In this document: in pieces, positions 18,489 to 28,409 of the stretch
How the letters are laid out: every line of letters starts with the position of its first letter
Numbering within the stretch: the first letter of the stretch is position 1
Assembly (NCBI RefSeq): GCF_009707955.1
Contig: NZ_WMDQ01000012.1
Span: 62,001-126,000, forward strand
DNA: 64,000 bases
DNA from: Flavobacterium sp. LC2016-13
GTDB taxonomy: Bacteria > Bacteroidota > Bacteroidia > Flavobacteriales > Flavobacteriaceae
Direction: 5' to 3'
Translations under genes and position numbers: made by a program
The notes under the pieces: model-generated
Told to the model about the DNA's origin: nothing
The model's database searches: none
Seen by the model: only the letters and a program-made list of their open reading frames with translations

Positions 18489-18834
18489 AATTCATTTTAT
18501 AAGCTGATTCTTTTTTTGACTTAAAAACTGAATCAAAAAATCAGGAACCATTTTTTAAATTTAAGCTAATTTTTAAAACTCAAAAGAAACTTACTTTGAT
18601 TTAGCTCCAAAAAGCAAAACTATAACGAGATAGTTCCGGGTTTTGTTGGTAACTTTGGGGAAGGGCTCAAAGTTGCAAAGTCTCAAAGATGTAAAGGTTT
18701 TAAAAGGACTTAAAAAAAGCCTTTGTTCCTTTACAACTCTGAACCTTTGTCCCTAAAAATAAACAATTATAAATTAATCCTAATATCCTTAAAGGTTCTA
18801 TCCTTTTTCATAAATTTGACAAAAATTTAATCAA
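18489..18834. other. Divergent intergenic region with repeat words and a promoter element
   Basis: This 346-bp gap separates the divergent amylase and OstA-like genes. From about 18653 to 18757 it holds an imperfect palindrome built from variants of CTCAAAGTTGCAAAG and CCTTTGTTCCTTT. TAAATTTG at 18811-18818 fits the Bacteroidota -7 consensus TAnnTTTG and would start a transcript about 10 bp before the OstA-like gene. No additional gene is seen. Confidence 0.5.
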
Positions 18835-20502
18835 TTGAAGAAATCACTCTTTTTCATATCTTATTGTTTGCTTCTGTTAAGTGTTCAAAGCATTTTTGCA
18901 CAAGCTCCAAAAAAAATCATTGTAGAAAATGCTGATTATTCTGATGTCAATCAGGAATTAATGCCAGATGCCCTTTTACTGACAGGAAACGTAAAAGTAA
19001 ATCACGATGGCGTTGTACTAACTTGCAATAAAGCTTATTTTTTTCAAAAGGAAAATTATCTAAAAGCCTTTGGTAATGTACAATTGGTTCAGGGAGATAC
19101 TTTATATTTGAATAGTAAATACGCTGAATATAACGGAAATTTGAAAAAAGCATTTGCAACCGGAGATGCCGTAATGACTTCGCCAGATGCAACTTTACAA
19201 ACAGATACGATTAATTTTGACAGAAATGTTCAACAGGTTTTTTATAACTCAAAAGGAACAATTATTAATAAAGATAATACGCTTGTAAGTAAATCAGGAA
19301 GATATTATGTTACTGAAAAAAAGTTTCAGTTTTTGACAGAAGTAACATTAACAAATCCTAAATACGTCGTTAAATCAAATCATTTGGATTATTACAGTAA
19401 TTCCGGACATACTTATCTATTTGGACCTTCGACAATTACCAGTAAAGCTAATTATATTTATACTGAAAAAGGATTTTATGACACCAAGAAAAACCTCGCA
19501 CATTTTTTAAGGAGATCTTATATCAAATATGACGATCGACTCATAGAGGGCGATAGTTTATATTACAATCGAAATACTGAATTTGCCTCGGCAACCCGAA
19601 ATGTAAAAATTACGGATTCGATTAATCGTGGAGTTGTAAAAGGTCACTATGCCGAAGTTTATAAATTAAAAGATTCGATGTTTGTAACCAAAAGAGCAGT
19701 TGCGATTAATTTTGTAGAAAATGATTCAGTTTATATTCACGGAAAAAAATTAATGGTTACCGGAAAAGAAGGTGAACGCATTTTAAGAGCTTATAATAAT
19801 GTTCGCTTTTTTAAAGTTGACATGAGCGGAAAATGTGATTCGATTCATTCTAATTCTAAAACCGCTTTGACAAAATTAATTGGAAATCCAATTCTTTGGA
19901 ATGGCGAAAGTCAAATTACAGGAGACGTTATGCACTTAATTGGTGATAATAACACCAAAAAAATAGATTCGCTAAAAGTTCTCAATAATACATTTATGGT
20001 CTCGCGGGACACACTCGGAACGGGATTTAATCAGGTAAAAGGCCTCAATTTATTTGGAAAATTTAAAGATGGCAAATTGCACGATGTAGATGTCATCAAA
20101 AATACAGAAGTCCTATATTACATGAGGAATGATGCCCAGGAACTCATCGGAATTAATAAAAATGTAAGCAGTAAAATCAATCTTATTTTAGAAAATAATG
20201 CGGTTGAAACCATTTCTTTTTTCAATAAAGTAGATGGCGATATTTATCCCGAAGCTGACTTACCCGAAAATGCACGTAAATTGAGAGGTTTAGTCTGGCG
20301 TGGCGATGAACGAATAAGGTCTAAAGATGATATTTTTACTGCTGAAGAAAATGAGATGAATGATAAATTAATCAAGGAAGGAAAAGACGAACAAGCAAAA
20401 GAAAACGTTCCAATGAAAGTGAGGAAAGAAACCCTTGATTACGACAAAAAGAAACCAGCAACAAAAGCAAGTACAAAAACTAATACGAAGGCTAAGAAAT
20501 AG
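18835..20502 (+). CDS. OstA/LptA-like LPS transport periplasmic protein
   Basis: This 555-residue protein has a signal peptide ending at FAQ (1-23) and a run of beta-strand segments of the OstA type (for example LLLTGNVKVNHDGVVLTCNKAYFFQKENYLKAFGNV split over residues 48-83), as in LptA and the N-terminus of LptD. It probably helps carry lipopolysaccharide across the periplasm. The lysine- and threonine-rich tail (about 530-555) is disordered. The start is TTG; it gives a complete signal peptide and no ATG lies in a suitable upstream position. The protein is longer than E. coli LptA (about 185 residues), as expected for Bacteroidota versions. Confidence 0.87.
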   Translation: MKKSLFFISYCLLLLSVQSIFAQAPKKIIVENADYSDVNQELMPDALLLTGNVKVNHDGVVLTCNKAYFFQKENYLKAFGNVQLVQGDTLYLNSKYAEYNGNLKKAFATGDAVMTSPDATLQTDTINFDRNVQQVFYNSKGTIINKDNTLVSKSGRYYVTEKKFQFLTEVTLTNPKYVVKSNHLDYYSNSGHTYLFGPSTITSKANYIYTEKGFYDTKKNLAHFLRRSYIKYDDRLIEGDSLYYNRNTEFASATRNVKITDSINRGVVKGHYAEVYKLKDSMFVTKRAVAINFVENDSVYIHGKKLMVTGKEGERILRAYNNVRFFKVDMSGKCDSIHSNSKTALTKLIGNPILWNGESQITGDVMHLIGDNNTKKIDSLKVLNNTFMVSRDTLGTGFNQVKGLNLFGKFKDGKLHDVDVIKNTEVLYYMRNDAQELIGINKNVSSKINLILENNAVETISFFNKVDGDIYPEADLPENARKLRGLVWRGDERIRSKDDIFTAEENEMNDKLIKEGKDEQAKENVPMKVRKETLDYDKKKPATKASTKTNTKAKK

Positions 20503-20506
20503 TTTT

Positions 20507-20590
20507 CAGTTTACACACTAAGACTGTAAACTGTAAACTGAGACTAACCCATAACCTTAGTCCCTTTGCAACTTTGCTCCTTTGAAGCTT
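20507..20590. repeat. Hairpin and CTTTG-word repeat after the OstA-like gene
   Basis: CAGTTTACA (20507-20515) pairs with TGTAAACTG (20525-20533) and is followed by a degenerate run of CCTTAGTCC-CTTTGCAACTTTGCTCCTTTG. No T tract follows, so terminator function is doubtful. The second part shares its word with gaps near 18700, 53080 and 55270. Confidence 0.45.
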
Positions 20591-20600
20591 AGAAAAAAAA

Positions 20601-21797
20601 ATGAATTCAGATTTTATAAAATATCAAGCACAAACATCTCCATATCCTTTAGGAATGGAAGTTTCGCACGCTATTGGCTCTTATATTTACGACACTAACG
20701 ATAAAAAATATTTAGATTTTGTTGCCGGAGTTTCGGCTTGTACGCTCGGTCATCAACATCCTAGAGTTAATCAGGCTATTAAAGATCAGTTAGATAAATA
20801 TTCGCACGTAATGGTTTATGGTGAATATTCGCAAAGCCCGGCTGTTCAATACTGCAAATTACTGGCTTCACTTTTACCGGAATCTTTAAATAAAACCTAT
20901 TTAGTAAATTCAGGTACAGAAGCTATAGAAGGCGCATTAAAATTAGCAAAAAGAACAACAGGCCGCAGTCAGCTAATTTCTTGTCATAATGCCTATCATG
21001 GTAACACAATGGGTTCTATGAGTGTTATGGGATTTGAAGAACGCAAACAAGCCTTTCGTCCTTTATTGCCGGATGTTGATTTTATTACATTCAATAACGA
21101 AGAAGATTTACAAAAAATAACAAAGAGAACGGCGGCAATTTTATTAGAAACTATTCAGGGAGGTGCAGGATTTATTCAGCCGCAGGATAACTTTTTACAA
21201 AAAGTACGTCAGCGTTGTGATGAAGTTGGTGCGTTGATGATTGTAGATGAAATTCAGCCAGGTTTTGGCAGAACCGGAAAACTTTTTGGTTTTCAAAATT
21301 ATGATGTAGTTCCGGATATTGTGGTGATGGGAAAAGGTATGGGTGGCGGAATGCCGGTTGGTGCTTTTACGGCTTCGGCAGAAAAAATGGACCTTTTAAC
21401 CGAAAACCCTAAATTAGGACATATAACCACTTTTGGAGGTCATCCTGTCATTGCGTCAGCTTGTTTAGCTACTTTGCAGGAATTAACTGAGACAAATTTA
21501 ATGCAAGAAGCTTTAGAAAAGGAAAAACTCTTCAGATCGCTTTTGGTACACCCTTTGATAAAGGAAGTTAGAGGAAAAGGATTAATGCTTGCTGCCATGA
21601 CAGAAAGTGCCGAAATAACGAATGAAGTTATTTTGAATTGTCAGGATAAAGGATTGATTTTGTTTTGGTTACTCTTTGAAGGATGTGCCATAAGAATTAC
21701 ACCGCCATTAACAATTTCTGAAGAAGAAATTAAAGAAGGTTGTGCTGTAATTTTAAACGTTATGGATGAAATTCTGAAAAAAGAAAAAAAAGTTTAA
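20601..21797 (+). CDS. Class III PLP-dependent aminotransferase
   Basis: A 398-residue cytoplasmic enzyme of the acetylornithine/ornithine/4-aminobutyrate aminotransferase group. The PLP lysine is Lys245 in VVMGKGMGGGMPVG, the cofactor-binding Asp is Asp216 in IVDEIQPGFGRTG, and the phosphate-binding loop is VNSGTEAIE (102-110). Length is normal for the class. There are no arginine-biosynthesis neighbours, so the substrate cannot be assigned; related flavobacterial genes are usually named only as aspartate aminotransferase family. The gene appears monocistronic. Confidence 0.9.
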   Translation: MNSDFIKYQAQTSPYPLGMEVSHAIGSYIYDTNDKKYLDFVAGVSACTLGHQHPRVNQAIKDQLDKYSHVMVYGEYSQSPAVQYCKLLASLLPESLNKTYLVNSGTEAIEGALKLAKRTTGRSQLISCHNAYHGNTMGSMSVMGFEERKQAFRPLLPDVDFITFNNEEDLQKITKRTAAILLETIQGGAGFIQPQDNFLQKVRQRCDEVGALMIVDEIQPGFGRTGKLFGFQNYDVVPDIVVMGKGMGGGMPVGAFTASAEKMDLLTENPKLGHITTFGGHPVIASACLATLQELTETNLMQEALEKEKLFRSLLVHPLIKEVRGKGLMLAAMTESAEITNEVILNCQDKGLILFWLLFEGCAIRITPPLTISEEEIKEGCAVILNVMDEILKKEKKV

Positions 21798-21961
21798 AAT
21801 AATCAAATTAATCTTTTATATTTCAAGAGATTATAGAGTAAAACAGAATAAAAATTCTGTCCATATTGTTAATTAAATTGTTAAAAACAATTAATTTCCT
21901 TTCCGCTCATAAGAATATGGTTGCCTAAATTTATAACAGGCTAATTTCAAATATAGAAAGT

Positions 21962-23359
21962 ATGCAATTAAGCAACGAAGAAGAAGATTATAACCTATCC
22001 CTATCCAAATTTGAGTCGATGTTAAAAACTAACAAAGTACTCTTTTTTGATTCTGAAGAATTTGAAGAAATTATTCTTCATTATTTAGATATAGGCAAGG
22101 CTAATTTAGCAAAAAAGGCCTTAAAACTTGCATTAGACCAACATCCAAAATCTACAGGCTTAAAATTAGTACAAGTAGAAATGTTGGTTTATGATGACAA
22201 ACTCGAAATCGCTGAGAAGCTTTTGAATGAGTTATATGCAATTGAACCTAACAATGAGGAAATTTACATCCAGAAAGCTAATATTTGTTCTAAAAGAGAT
22301 CAACACGAAAAAGCGGTAGAATTGCTTAAAATTGCCTTGCAATATACTGACGATTACGCTGATGTGTATAACTTGATTGGAATGGAGTATCTTTTTATGG
22401 ATAACCTTGAGATGGCAAAAGACAGTTTTATCAAATGTCTTGAAGAGGATTTAGAAGATCAGTCTGCACTTTATAATGTCGTTTATTGTTTTGAATTTTT
22501 AGATCAAAATCAGGAAGCGATTTCATATCTTAACGATTACATCAATAAAAACCCATATAGTGAAATTGCATGGCACCAGCTTGGGCGCTTGCATTATGGC
22601 GTAAAAGAATATGAAAATGCTATTCGTGCTTTTGACTATGCAACCCTAATTGACGATGAGTTTTTAGGTGCATTTATGGAAAAAGCAAAAGCTTATGAAC
22701 GTCTAAAAAAATACAGCGAAGCTATTGAAAGCTACAACCGTACGATTGAGTTGGACGATGCAACTTCTTACGCGTTATTGCGTATTGGAAAATGCTACGA
22801 AAAACTTGGAAATTCTGTAAAAGCTTTACAATACTACAATCAAACCGTTCATGAAGATCCGCTTTTAGATAAAGGATGGATTGCCATTACGGATTTTCAT
22901 GTTCGTCAAAAAAACTTTCAAAAAGCATTATTTTTTGTCAATAAAGCTTTAGCAATCGACAATCAAAATCGTTTGTACTGGAAACGTTATGCAACGATAA
23001 ATAAACAAATGAACTTTTTTGAAGAAGCTGAATTCGGTTACAGAAAAGCTGTAGAATTTGGTGATTATCAATTAGACACATGGTTATTTTGGGTTGACAT
23101 TCTTCAGTTTTTAGGAGAATTTGAAAGCGCAATTCAGACTTTATTACAAGCATCAGAATATTTCCCTGAAGAAAATGAAATCGAATATCGTTTAGCCGGA
23201 TTATATTTTATGATTCAGGACAATACAAAAGCAAAATTTCATTTAAGCAACGGATTACGTTTAAATTTTGAAAATTATATCTTAATTGAAGATTTATTCC
23301 CGGTTGTCTGGTCTAAAAAAACAGTTAGAAATTATATTGAAAAACATAGAAAAGAATAA
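21962..23359 (+). CDS. Tetratricopeptide-repeat protein
   Basis: A 465-residue cytoplasmic protein without a signal peptide, built of about ten TPR units (for example LIGMEYLFMDNLEMAKDSF and LLRIGKCYEKLGNSVKALQYY). TPR arrays are protein-interaction scaffolds. Its stop overlaps the aroE start by one base (TAATG), which shows translational coupling with the shikimate gene, but no metabolic reason for the pairing is evident. A specific function cannot be given. Confidence 0.92.
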   Translation: MQLSNEEEDYNLSLSKFESMLKTNKVLFFDSEEFEEIILHYLDIGKANLAKKALKLALDQHPKSTGLKLVQVEMLVYDDKLEIAEKLLNELYAIEPNNEEIYIQKANICSKRDQHEKAVELLKIALQYTDDYADVYNLIGMEYLFMDNLEMAKDSFIKCLEEDLEDQSALYNVVYCFEFLDQNQEAISYLNDYINKNPYSEIAWHQLGRLHYGVKEYENAIRAFDYATLIDDEFLGAFMEKAKAYERLKKYSEAIESYNRTIELDDATSYALLRIGKCYEKLGNSVKALQYYNQTVHEDPLLDKGWIAITDFHVRQKNFQKALFFVNKALAIDNQNRLYWKRYATINKQMNFFEEAEFGYRKAVEFGDYQLDTWLFWVDILQFLGEFESAIQTLLQASEYFPEENEIEYRLAGLYFMIQDNTKAKFHLSNGLRLNFENYILIEDLFPVVWSKKTVRNYIEKHRKE

Positions 23360-24108
23360 TGGTTGATGTTTTAAGAAGGCGTTTTGGTTTATTAGGCCGT
23401 AATATTAGTTATTCTTTTTCGAAAGGATATTTTACTGAAAAATTCAATAATGAAGTTTTTATAGGTAATACCTATGAAAATTTTGATATTGCTGAAATCA
23501 ATCATTTTACGGGATTACTAAAAAACAATCCGGATTTGACGGGCTTAAATGTAACGATTCCTTACAAAGAGCAAGTTATTCCTTTCTTAGATAAACTTTC
23601 AAAAAAAGCAGCTTTAATTGGAGCGGTGAACACGATTAAATTTACCAAAAAAGGAAAACTAAAAGGCTACAATACTGATTATTATGGTTTTAAGAAATCC
23701 TTAAAACCTCTATTAGAACCACATCATAAAAAAGCCCTGATTTTAGGTACAGGCGGCGCATCAAAAGGTGTTGCTTTTGCTCTTGATGAACTTGGTATTT
23801 TATACACTTTTGTATCAAGAGAAGCGAAAGAAAACATCATAGATTATGATTTGATAAATGCTACAACATTTGATAATTTTCAAATTATAATCAATTGTAC
23901 GCCAGTAGGTACAAGTCCGAATATAGAAGCTTGCCCTGATCTTCCGTATGAATTTTTTACAGATAAACACATTGCTTACGACTTGATTTATAATCCCGAA
24001 GAAACGCAATTTCTTAAGAATGCTAAGACAAAAGGGGCAACAATTAAAAACGGCTACGACATGCTTATTTTTCAAGCTGAAAAAGCATGGAAGATTTGGA
24101 ATAAGTAA
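23359..24108 (+). CDS. aroE: Shikimate dehydrogenase
   Basis: Reduces 3-dehydroshikimate to shikimate with NADPH in aromatic amino acid synthesis. The 249 residues carry the catalytic Lys70 (NVTIPYK) and Asp107 (GYNTD), a Rossmann loop GTGGASKG (130-137) and the C-terminal block GYDMLIFQAEKAW. The N-terminal catalytic domain starts at FGLLGRNISYSFS. The chosen ATG overlaps the upstream TPR stop; it adds a few residues (MVDVLRR) before the conserved core and no better in-frame ATG is visible. Confidence 0.95.
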   Translation: MVDVLRRRFGLLGRNISYSFSKGYFTEKFNNEVFIGNTYENFDIAEINHFTGLLKNNPDLTGLNVTIPYKEQVIPFLDKLSKKAALIGAVNTIKFTKKGKLKGYNTDYYGFKKSLKPLLEPHHKKALILGTGGASKGVAFALDELGILYTFVSREAKENIIDYDLINATTFDNFQIIINCTPVGTSPNIEACPDLPYEFFTDKHIAYDLIYNPEETQFLKNAKTKGATIKNGYDMLIFQAEKAWKIWNK

Positions 24109-24175
24109 AAAACAACTTCAAAAATAAGACTTAAAAGTAAATTTTGTAATTTAGACTACTCATTAATAAGTAGTT

Positions 24176-24925
24176 ATGAAAAAATTACAGCGATTTTATT
24201 TAGTATATTTTCTGTCCATATTTTCAATAAATGCTCAAGACAGTATCTCAAAGGCGAAAAATCCTTATACTGAAGCGCGTTATCATTATTATTTAAAAAC
24301 GATTTTACTTTTTAATGAGTACTTAGATACTGATTCCGGATCGTTTAATACCACTCAGCTTCGTTTTCTACATCCTATCGCTAACAAAGCCTGGAACTTA
24401 AGGGTCGATCTTCCTTTAGTATCGACCAACACTTCATCAATAAATAAAACAGGAATTGGAGATATTGGTGCAGGTATTAGTTATATTCCTTATTTAGAAC
24501 ATAGTAAAGGAATTGCTTTTAGGGTTAAAATTGTCTCAAATTCAGCAGTAGATCCTGCTTTAGGAACAGGAAAATGGGTCGTTGCTCCCGCAATATTTTA
24601 TGGAAGTTACTTTTACAAGAAAAAAATGCTTTGGATTGCATCTTTAGAAAATCAACTTAGTTTTGCAGGATCAGATAACCGAAGCGATGTTAATACGACT
24701 GCGTTGGAAAATTATTTAATGTTCATTTTGGGAAAAAACTGGTTTGCTGCGGATGTCGCTTTTAGATATAATGCTACAAACAAAGGTTATCCTAATAATG
24801 CTTTTATAGAATTTGGACGAAAAATAACCCAAAATGATATGGCTTACATTCATCCAAGTATTGGTTTTGGAAATCACAAATCGTATAATTATGGCATCGA
24901 AGTTGGAATGCTAATTTTGTTTTAA
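24176..24925 (+). CDS. Predicted outer-membrane beta-barrel protein, tandem copy 1
   Basis: This 249-residue protein has a signal peptide (1-20, cut near INAQ), alternating amphipathic strands, and a closing aromatic residue (VGMLILF), all typical of a small outer-membrane barrel. It resembles transporter-like barrels of unknown substrate. It is a clear paralogue of the next gene: both share GTGKWVVAPA / GSGKWIAAPS and an NAFIE-GRKIT-AYIHPSI block, with nearly equal length. Function unknown. Confidence 0.8.
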   Translation: MKKLQRFYLVYFLSIFSINAQDSISKAKNPYTEARYHYYLKTILLFNEYLDTDSGSFNTTQLRFLHPIANKAWNLRVDLPLVSTNTSSINKTGIGDIGAGISYIPYLEHSKGIAFRVKIVSNSAVDPALGTGKWVVAPAIFYGSYFYKKKMLWIASLENQLSFAGSDNRSDVNTTALENYLMFILGKNWFAADVAFRYNATNKGYPNNAFIEFGRKITQNDMAYIHPSIGFGNHKSYNYGIEVGMLILF

Positions 24926-25023
24926 TTTAGAATATTTTCTAAAAAACATCAGCAAAATGATTGTCTTAAATACAAATTATAATCTTTTTCTTATAAATAT
25001 TAAATTGTAAGTTTTTATTTACT

Positions 25024-25031
25024 TAATTTTG
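25024..25031 (+). promoter_or_regulatory. Candidate -7 element for the second barrel gene
   Basis: TAATTTTG fits the Bacteroidota TAnnTTTG consensus, 17 bp before the ATG at 25049. A TTG at 25005-25007 could serve as a -33 element. The second barrel gene may therefore have its own promoter. Confidence 0.4.
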
Positions 25032-25048
25032 GATTTAAATCCAGAATT

Positions 25049-25792
25049 ATGAAAATTATTATAACTTTTACTTTGCTTATTTTTTCTCTCTTTATTCATG
25101 CTCAAATTATAGATGAAGTACAAGAAAATCCATTTAATAACGGCCGAATTAACTATTTTAAAAAAACGATTGTAGTTATTAATGAATATCTGGACACACA
25201 GGCAGGTTTTTGTAATACAACGGATGTGAGGTTTATACTTCCTATTGGAAAATCCTGGAATTTTCGCGCAGATATGCCTTTAATTTCTAAAAAATCAAAC
25301 GATATTAATACAACCGGCTTTGGTGATTTTTCTTTTGGCGTTGCAAATATCCCTTATATAGATGAAAAAAAGGCATTTGCTCTCAGAGTCCGCGTTATAA
25401 CAGACTCTTCGAATGATCCTAATTTGGGATCTGGAAAATGGATTGCTGCTCCATCATTATTTTACGGACAATATCTGGGAGCAGAAAAACATTATTTATG
25501 GATTTCTTCGGTTGAAAATTTTTCGAGTTTTGCAGGTTCCGGCAATCGAAAAACAATTCAGGTAACATCTTACGAAAATCTTTTACTTCACTATTTTGGG
25601 AAGAACTGGATTGGCACAGATGTTACTTTTAGGTATAATTGTACAGCGAAGGGTTTTCAAAATAATGCTTTCATTGAATATGGCAGAAAAATAACGCCTA
25701 CTAATTTGGCTTACATACATCCAAGTATTGCATTTGGAGATCAAAAATCATATAATTATGGTTTAGAGGCAGGAGTTTTGATATTATTTTAA
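25049..25792 (+). CDS. Predicted outer-membrane beta-barrel protein, tandem copy 2
   Basis: This 247-residue paralogue of the preceding gene has a signal peptide (1-18, cut near IHAQ) and ends in VLILF. It shares FNEYLDT/INEYLDT, GKWIAAPSLFYGQY, NNAFIEYGRKITP and YIHPSIAFGDQKSYNYG with its neighbour, which indicates an old tandem duplication that has since diverged. The 123-bp gap between the copies contains a promoter-like element, so the two can be regulated separately. Substrate and function are unknown. Confidence 0.8.
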   Translation: MKIIITFTLLIFSLFIHAQIIDEVQENPFNNGRINYFKKTIVVINEYLDTQAGFCNTTDVRFILPIGKSWNFRADMPLISKKSNDINTTGFGDFSFGVANIPYIDEKKAFALRVRVITDSSNDPNLGSGKWIAAPSLFYGQYLGAEKHYLWISSVENFSSFAGSGNRKTIQVTSYENLLLHYFGKNWIGTDVTFRYNCTAKGFQNNAFIEYGRKITPTNLAYIHPSIAFGDQKSYNYGLEAGVLILF

Positions 25793-26063
25793 TTATAAAA
25801 CGGTTTCCTAAAAAGAGTAAAATAAATTTACTTTTTGTGGACAGGATTCTTGATTTATTTCCTTTTTTCTAAAAAATCAATTATCGTGAAATTTAAATTA
25901 ACTTCAAAAAAAACAGTAAAAAAATCAATATCATATTTGTAAAATACTATAATAAATAAGAATTTAATCGTAAATAGTGTATAAACAAACAATTTATTTT
26001 GTATTTAGAAACACCTTTACTATCTTTCGCAATGTTTAAAATAAAAATCCTTATACATTTAAA

Positions 26064-28058
26064 ATGTTAGAAGAAAAGAATGACAACCTGCAAGATGCAG
26101 ACGGAAAATCAGAAATCGAAATCAGCGATTCTACACCAAATGATGCAATTAAAACATCAGACTCTGAACCAACGCAAGAAAATGAAATTTTGCCTGCAGA
26201 AAGCGAAGTAGAAAGTTCTGAAGAAGTTGCAGAAGCAAATCATCAAACAGCATTAGATGCTATCACAAATTCGAATGCTGAAGAAAGTGAAGATGAGACG
26301 TTAAAAGACCGTCATGATATTCCTATGCAGGATTATGATACTTTTTCATTAGATGCTCTTGTTGATGAATTGAAAAAGCTTGTAAATACAGATAAAACAA
26401 TGTCTGTAAAGGATCATATTGAAGAAATTAAAAAGTCGTTTTTATTACAATACAATCACCTTATAGAGGAGAAAAAAGAAGAATTTAATGCTTCAAAACA
26501 AGATCCAAATGAGGAATTTGAATATCATTCTCCGTTAAAATCGAAGTTTGATGAATACTATAATGTTTTTAGAGAAAAAAGAAATGCTCATTTTAAACAT
26601 TTACAAACCAACTTAAAATCAAATTTAGAGAATCGACTTGCTATCGTTGAGGAACTAAAAGAGCTTATAAATCCGCAGGAAAACATCAAGGATACACTTA
26701 AACATTTTAATGATTTAAGAGAAAGATGGAAAAATGCAGGAGCAATTCCAAAAGACAAATACAATCATGTTTGGAACAATTACCACTTTCATGTAGAAAA
26801 TTTCTATGATTATCTGCATTTAGATCGTGAAGCAAGAGATTTGGATTTTAAATACAATTTAGATCAAAAACAAAAAATAGTTGCGCGCGTTGAGGAATTA
26901 GTAAATGAAACTGATGTAAGCAAAGCATTCCGTGAGCTACAGGATTTACACAGAATCTGGAAAGAAGATATTGGACCTGTTTCTAAAGAACATCGTGATA
27001 CGATCTGGAATAGATTTAGTGAATTGACTAAAAAAATTCATGATAAAAGAGAGCTTTTATTTGAAGGACAAAGAGCTAACGAGCAACAAAACCTTGAAGT
27101 TAAAAAAGAAATCATTGCTAAAATTGAAGTTTTAGGCACTGAGAAAGTAAATTCTCATTCACAATGGTTAGTTCAAATACAAAAGGTAGAAGCGCTTAGA
27201 AATGAGTTTTTTGCTGCCGGAAAAGTTCCATCTGAAGTAAACGAAGAAACTTGGGCTGCGTTTAAAACTGCCGTGAGAAACTTTAATTCTTTTAAAAATT
27301 CATTTTATAAAGACATTAAAAAAGATCAGAACGACAATTTAAATAAAAAAATGGCTTTGGTTGCTAAAGCCAAAGAATTACAGGAAAGTACAGATTTTGG
27401 AACAACTACTCCGATAATGAAACAAATTCAGGAAGAGTGGAAACAAATTGGCCATGTTCCTAAAAAATATTCAGATAAAATCTGGAAAGAATTTAAAGAT
27501 GCCTGTAACCATTATTTTGACAAGCTAAAAGAACATAAATCTGAAGAAAACGGAGATGAAGTTGCTGCTTTTGATAACAAGAAAGCTTACTTGGATATTT
27601 TAAGAGCATACCAATTAACCGGAGATCATAAAACAGATTTAGATGCGATAAAACTTCATATTGAAACCTGGAAAGGTTATGGAAAAGTACCTTTTTCAAG
27701 ACGTCACATCGAAGGGAAATTCAATAAAATTCTGGATGCACTTTTTGAAAAATTAAGTTTGAGTAAAAAAGAAACTGAAATGATGCGTTTTTCTAATAGA
27801 ATCGATTCTTTATCAGAGAGCAATGATACCAGAAAACTTGATAACGAAAAGATCTTCTTAATGCGTAAAATTGAAGAAGTACAAAACGAAATTTTTCAGT
27901 TAGAAAATAACATTCAGTTTTTTACAAATACTAAAAACGCGAAAAAAGAAAATTCAATTGTAGTTGAAGTTCGCAAAAACATCGCTATCCACAAAGAAAG
28001 CCTTGAAGTTTGGAAAGATAAACTGAAACAATTAAGAAACCTGAATCAACCAGAGTAA
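26064..28058 (+). CDS. DUF349-repeat protein
   Basis: A 664-residue cytoplasmic protein with an acidic, low-complexity N-terminus (about 1-85) followed by tandem DUF349 units. Each unit has a helix with the pattern W-x-x-x-G-x-(I/V)-P (for example RERWKNAGAIPKDKYNHVW and EEWKQIGHVPKKYSDKIW). The C-terminal 70 residues form a coiled coil. The family is common in Bacteroidota and some other bacteria and its biochemical role is not established. A hairpin terminator follows at 28109. Confidence 0.92.
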   Translation: MLEEKNDNLQDADGKSEIEISDSTPNDAIKTSDSEPTQENEILPAESEVESSEEVAEANHQTALDAITNSNAEESEDETLKDRHDIPMQDYDTFSLDALVDELKKLVNTDKTMSVKDHIEEIKKSFLLQYNHLIEEKKEEFNASKQDPNEEFEYHSPLKSKFDEYYNVFREKRNAHFKHLQTNLKSNLENRLAIVEELKELINPQENIKDTLKHFNDLRERWKNAGAIPKDKYNHVWNNYHFHVENFYDYLHLDREARDLDFKYNLDQKQKIVARVEELVNETDVSKAFRELQDLHRIWKEDIGPVSKEHRDTIWNRFSELTKKIHDKRELLFEGQRANEQQNLEVKKEIIAKIEVLGTEKVNSHSQWLVQIQKVEALRNEFFAAGKVPSEVNEETWAAFKTAVRNFNSFKNSFYKDIKKDQNDNLNKKMALVAKAKELQESTDFGTTTPIMKQIQEEWKQIGHVPKKYSDKIWKEFKDACNHYFDKLKEHKSEENGDEVAAFDNKKAYLDILRAYQLTGDHKTDLDAIKLHIETWKGYGKVPFSRRHIEGKFNKILDALFEKLSLSKKETEMMRFSNRIDSLSESNDTRKLDNEKIFLMRKIEEVQNEIFQLENNIQFFTNTKNAKKENSIVVEVRKNIAIHKESLEVWKDKLKQLRNLNQPE

Positions 28059-28409
28059 TTTAATTCGTAAAATGTCAGGTTGAGCGAAGTCGAAACCTAT
28101 TTAAATATAAAGCTGCATGAAGATATTCATTGCAGCTTTTTTTTGGACTAAATTTTTATAGCAAAGCACACTAAGTTTTTTTATATGTAAGGCTTTTATA
28201 AAAACGCAAAGTTTACAAAGCTTTGTGTTCTTTGCGGTAAAATTTACTTAACCTAAATCTCATCTCAAACTTGAAACCTGAAACATTAAACTTAACATTC
28301 TAATCAAACTTCATAAAACAATTCTGTAAAATATTGATTATATTTGATAGTCACATTATCTATTGACGGCTTACTAAATACTATTCAATTAATCCTAATA
28401 ACGACAAAA
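28059..28409. other. Intergenic region with terminator and repeat fragments
   Basis: This 351-bp gap holds the fragment TGTCAGGTTGAGCGAAGTCG beginning near 28073, a word I associate with recurring flavobacterial intergenic repeats. It is followed by the terminator at 28109-28144 and by an imperfect palindrome of CAAAGC/GCTTTGTG words (about 28161-28240). No extra coding sequence is supported. Confidence 0.45.
28109..28144 (+). terminator. Terminator after the DUF349 gene
   Basis: AAAGCTGCATGAA pairs with TTCATTGCAGCTTT (one bulge) around a 5-nt loop and runs into eight Ts. Confidence 0.8.

Noticed and set aside
25811..25838. Terminator after the second barrel gene
   Set aside because: The A/T-only stem AAAAAGAGTAAA / TTTACTTTTT has a bulge and almost no GC, so it is too weak to list as a terminator.
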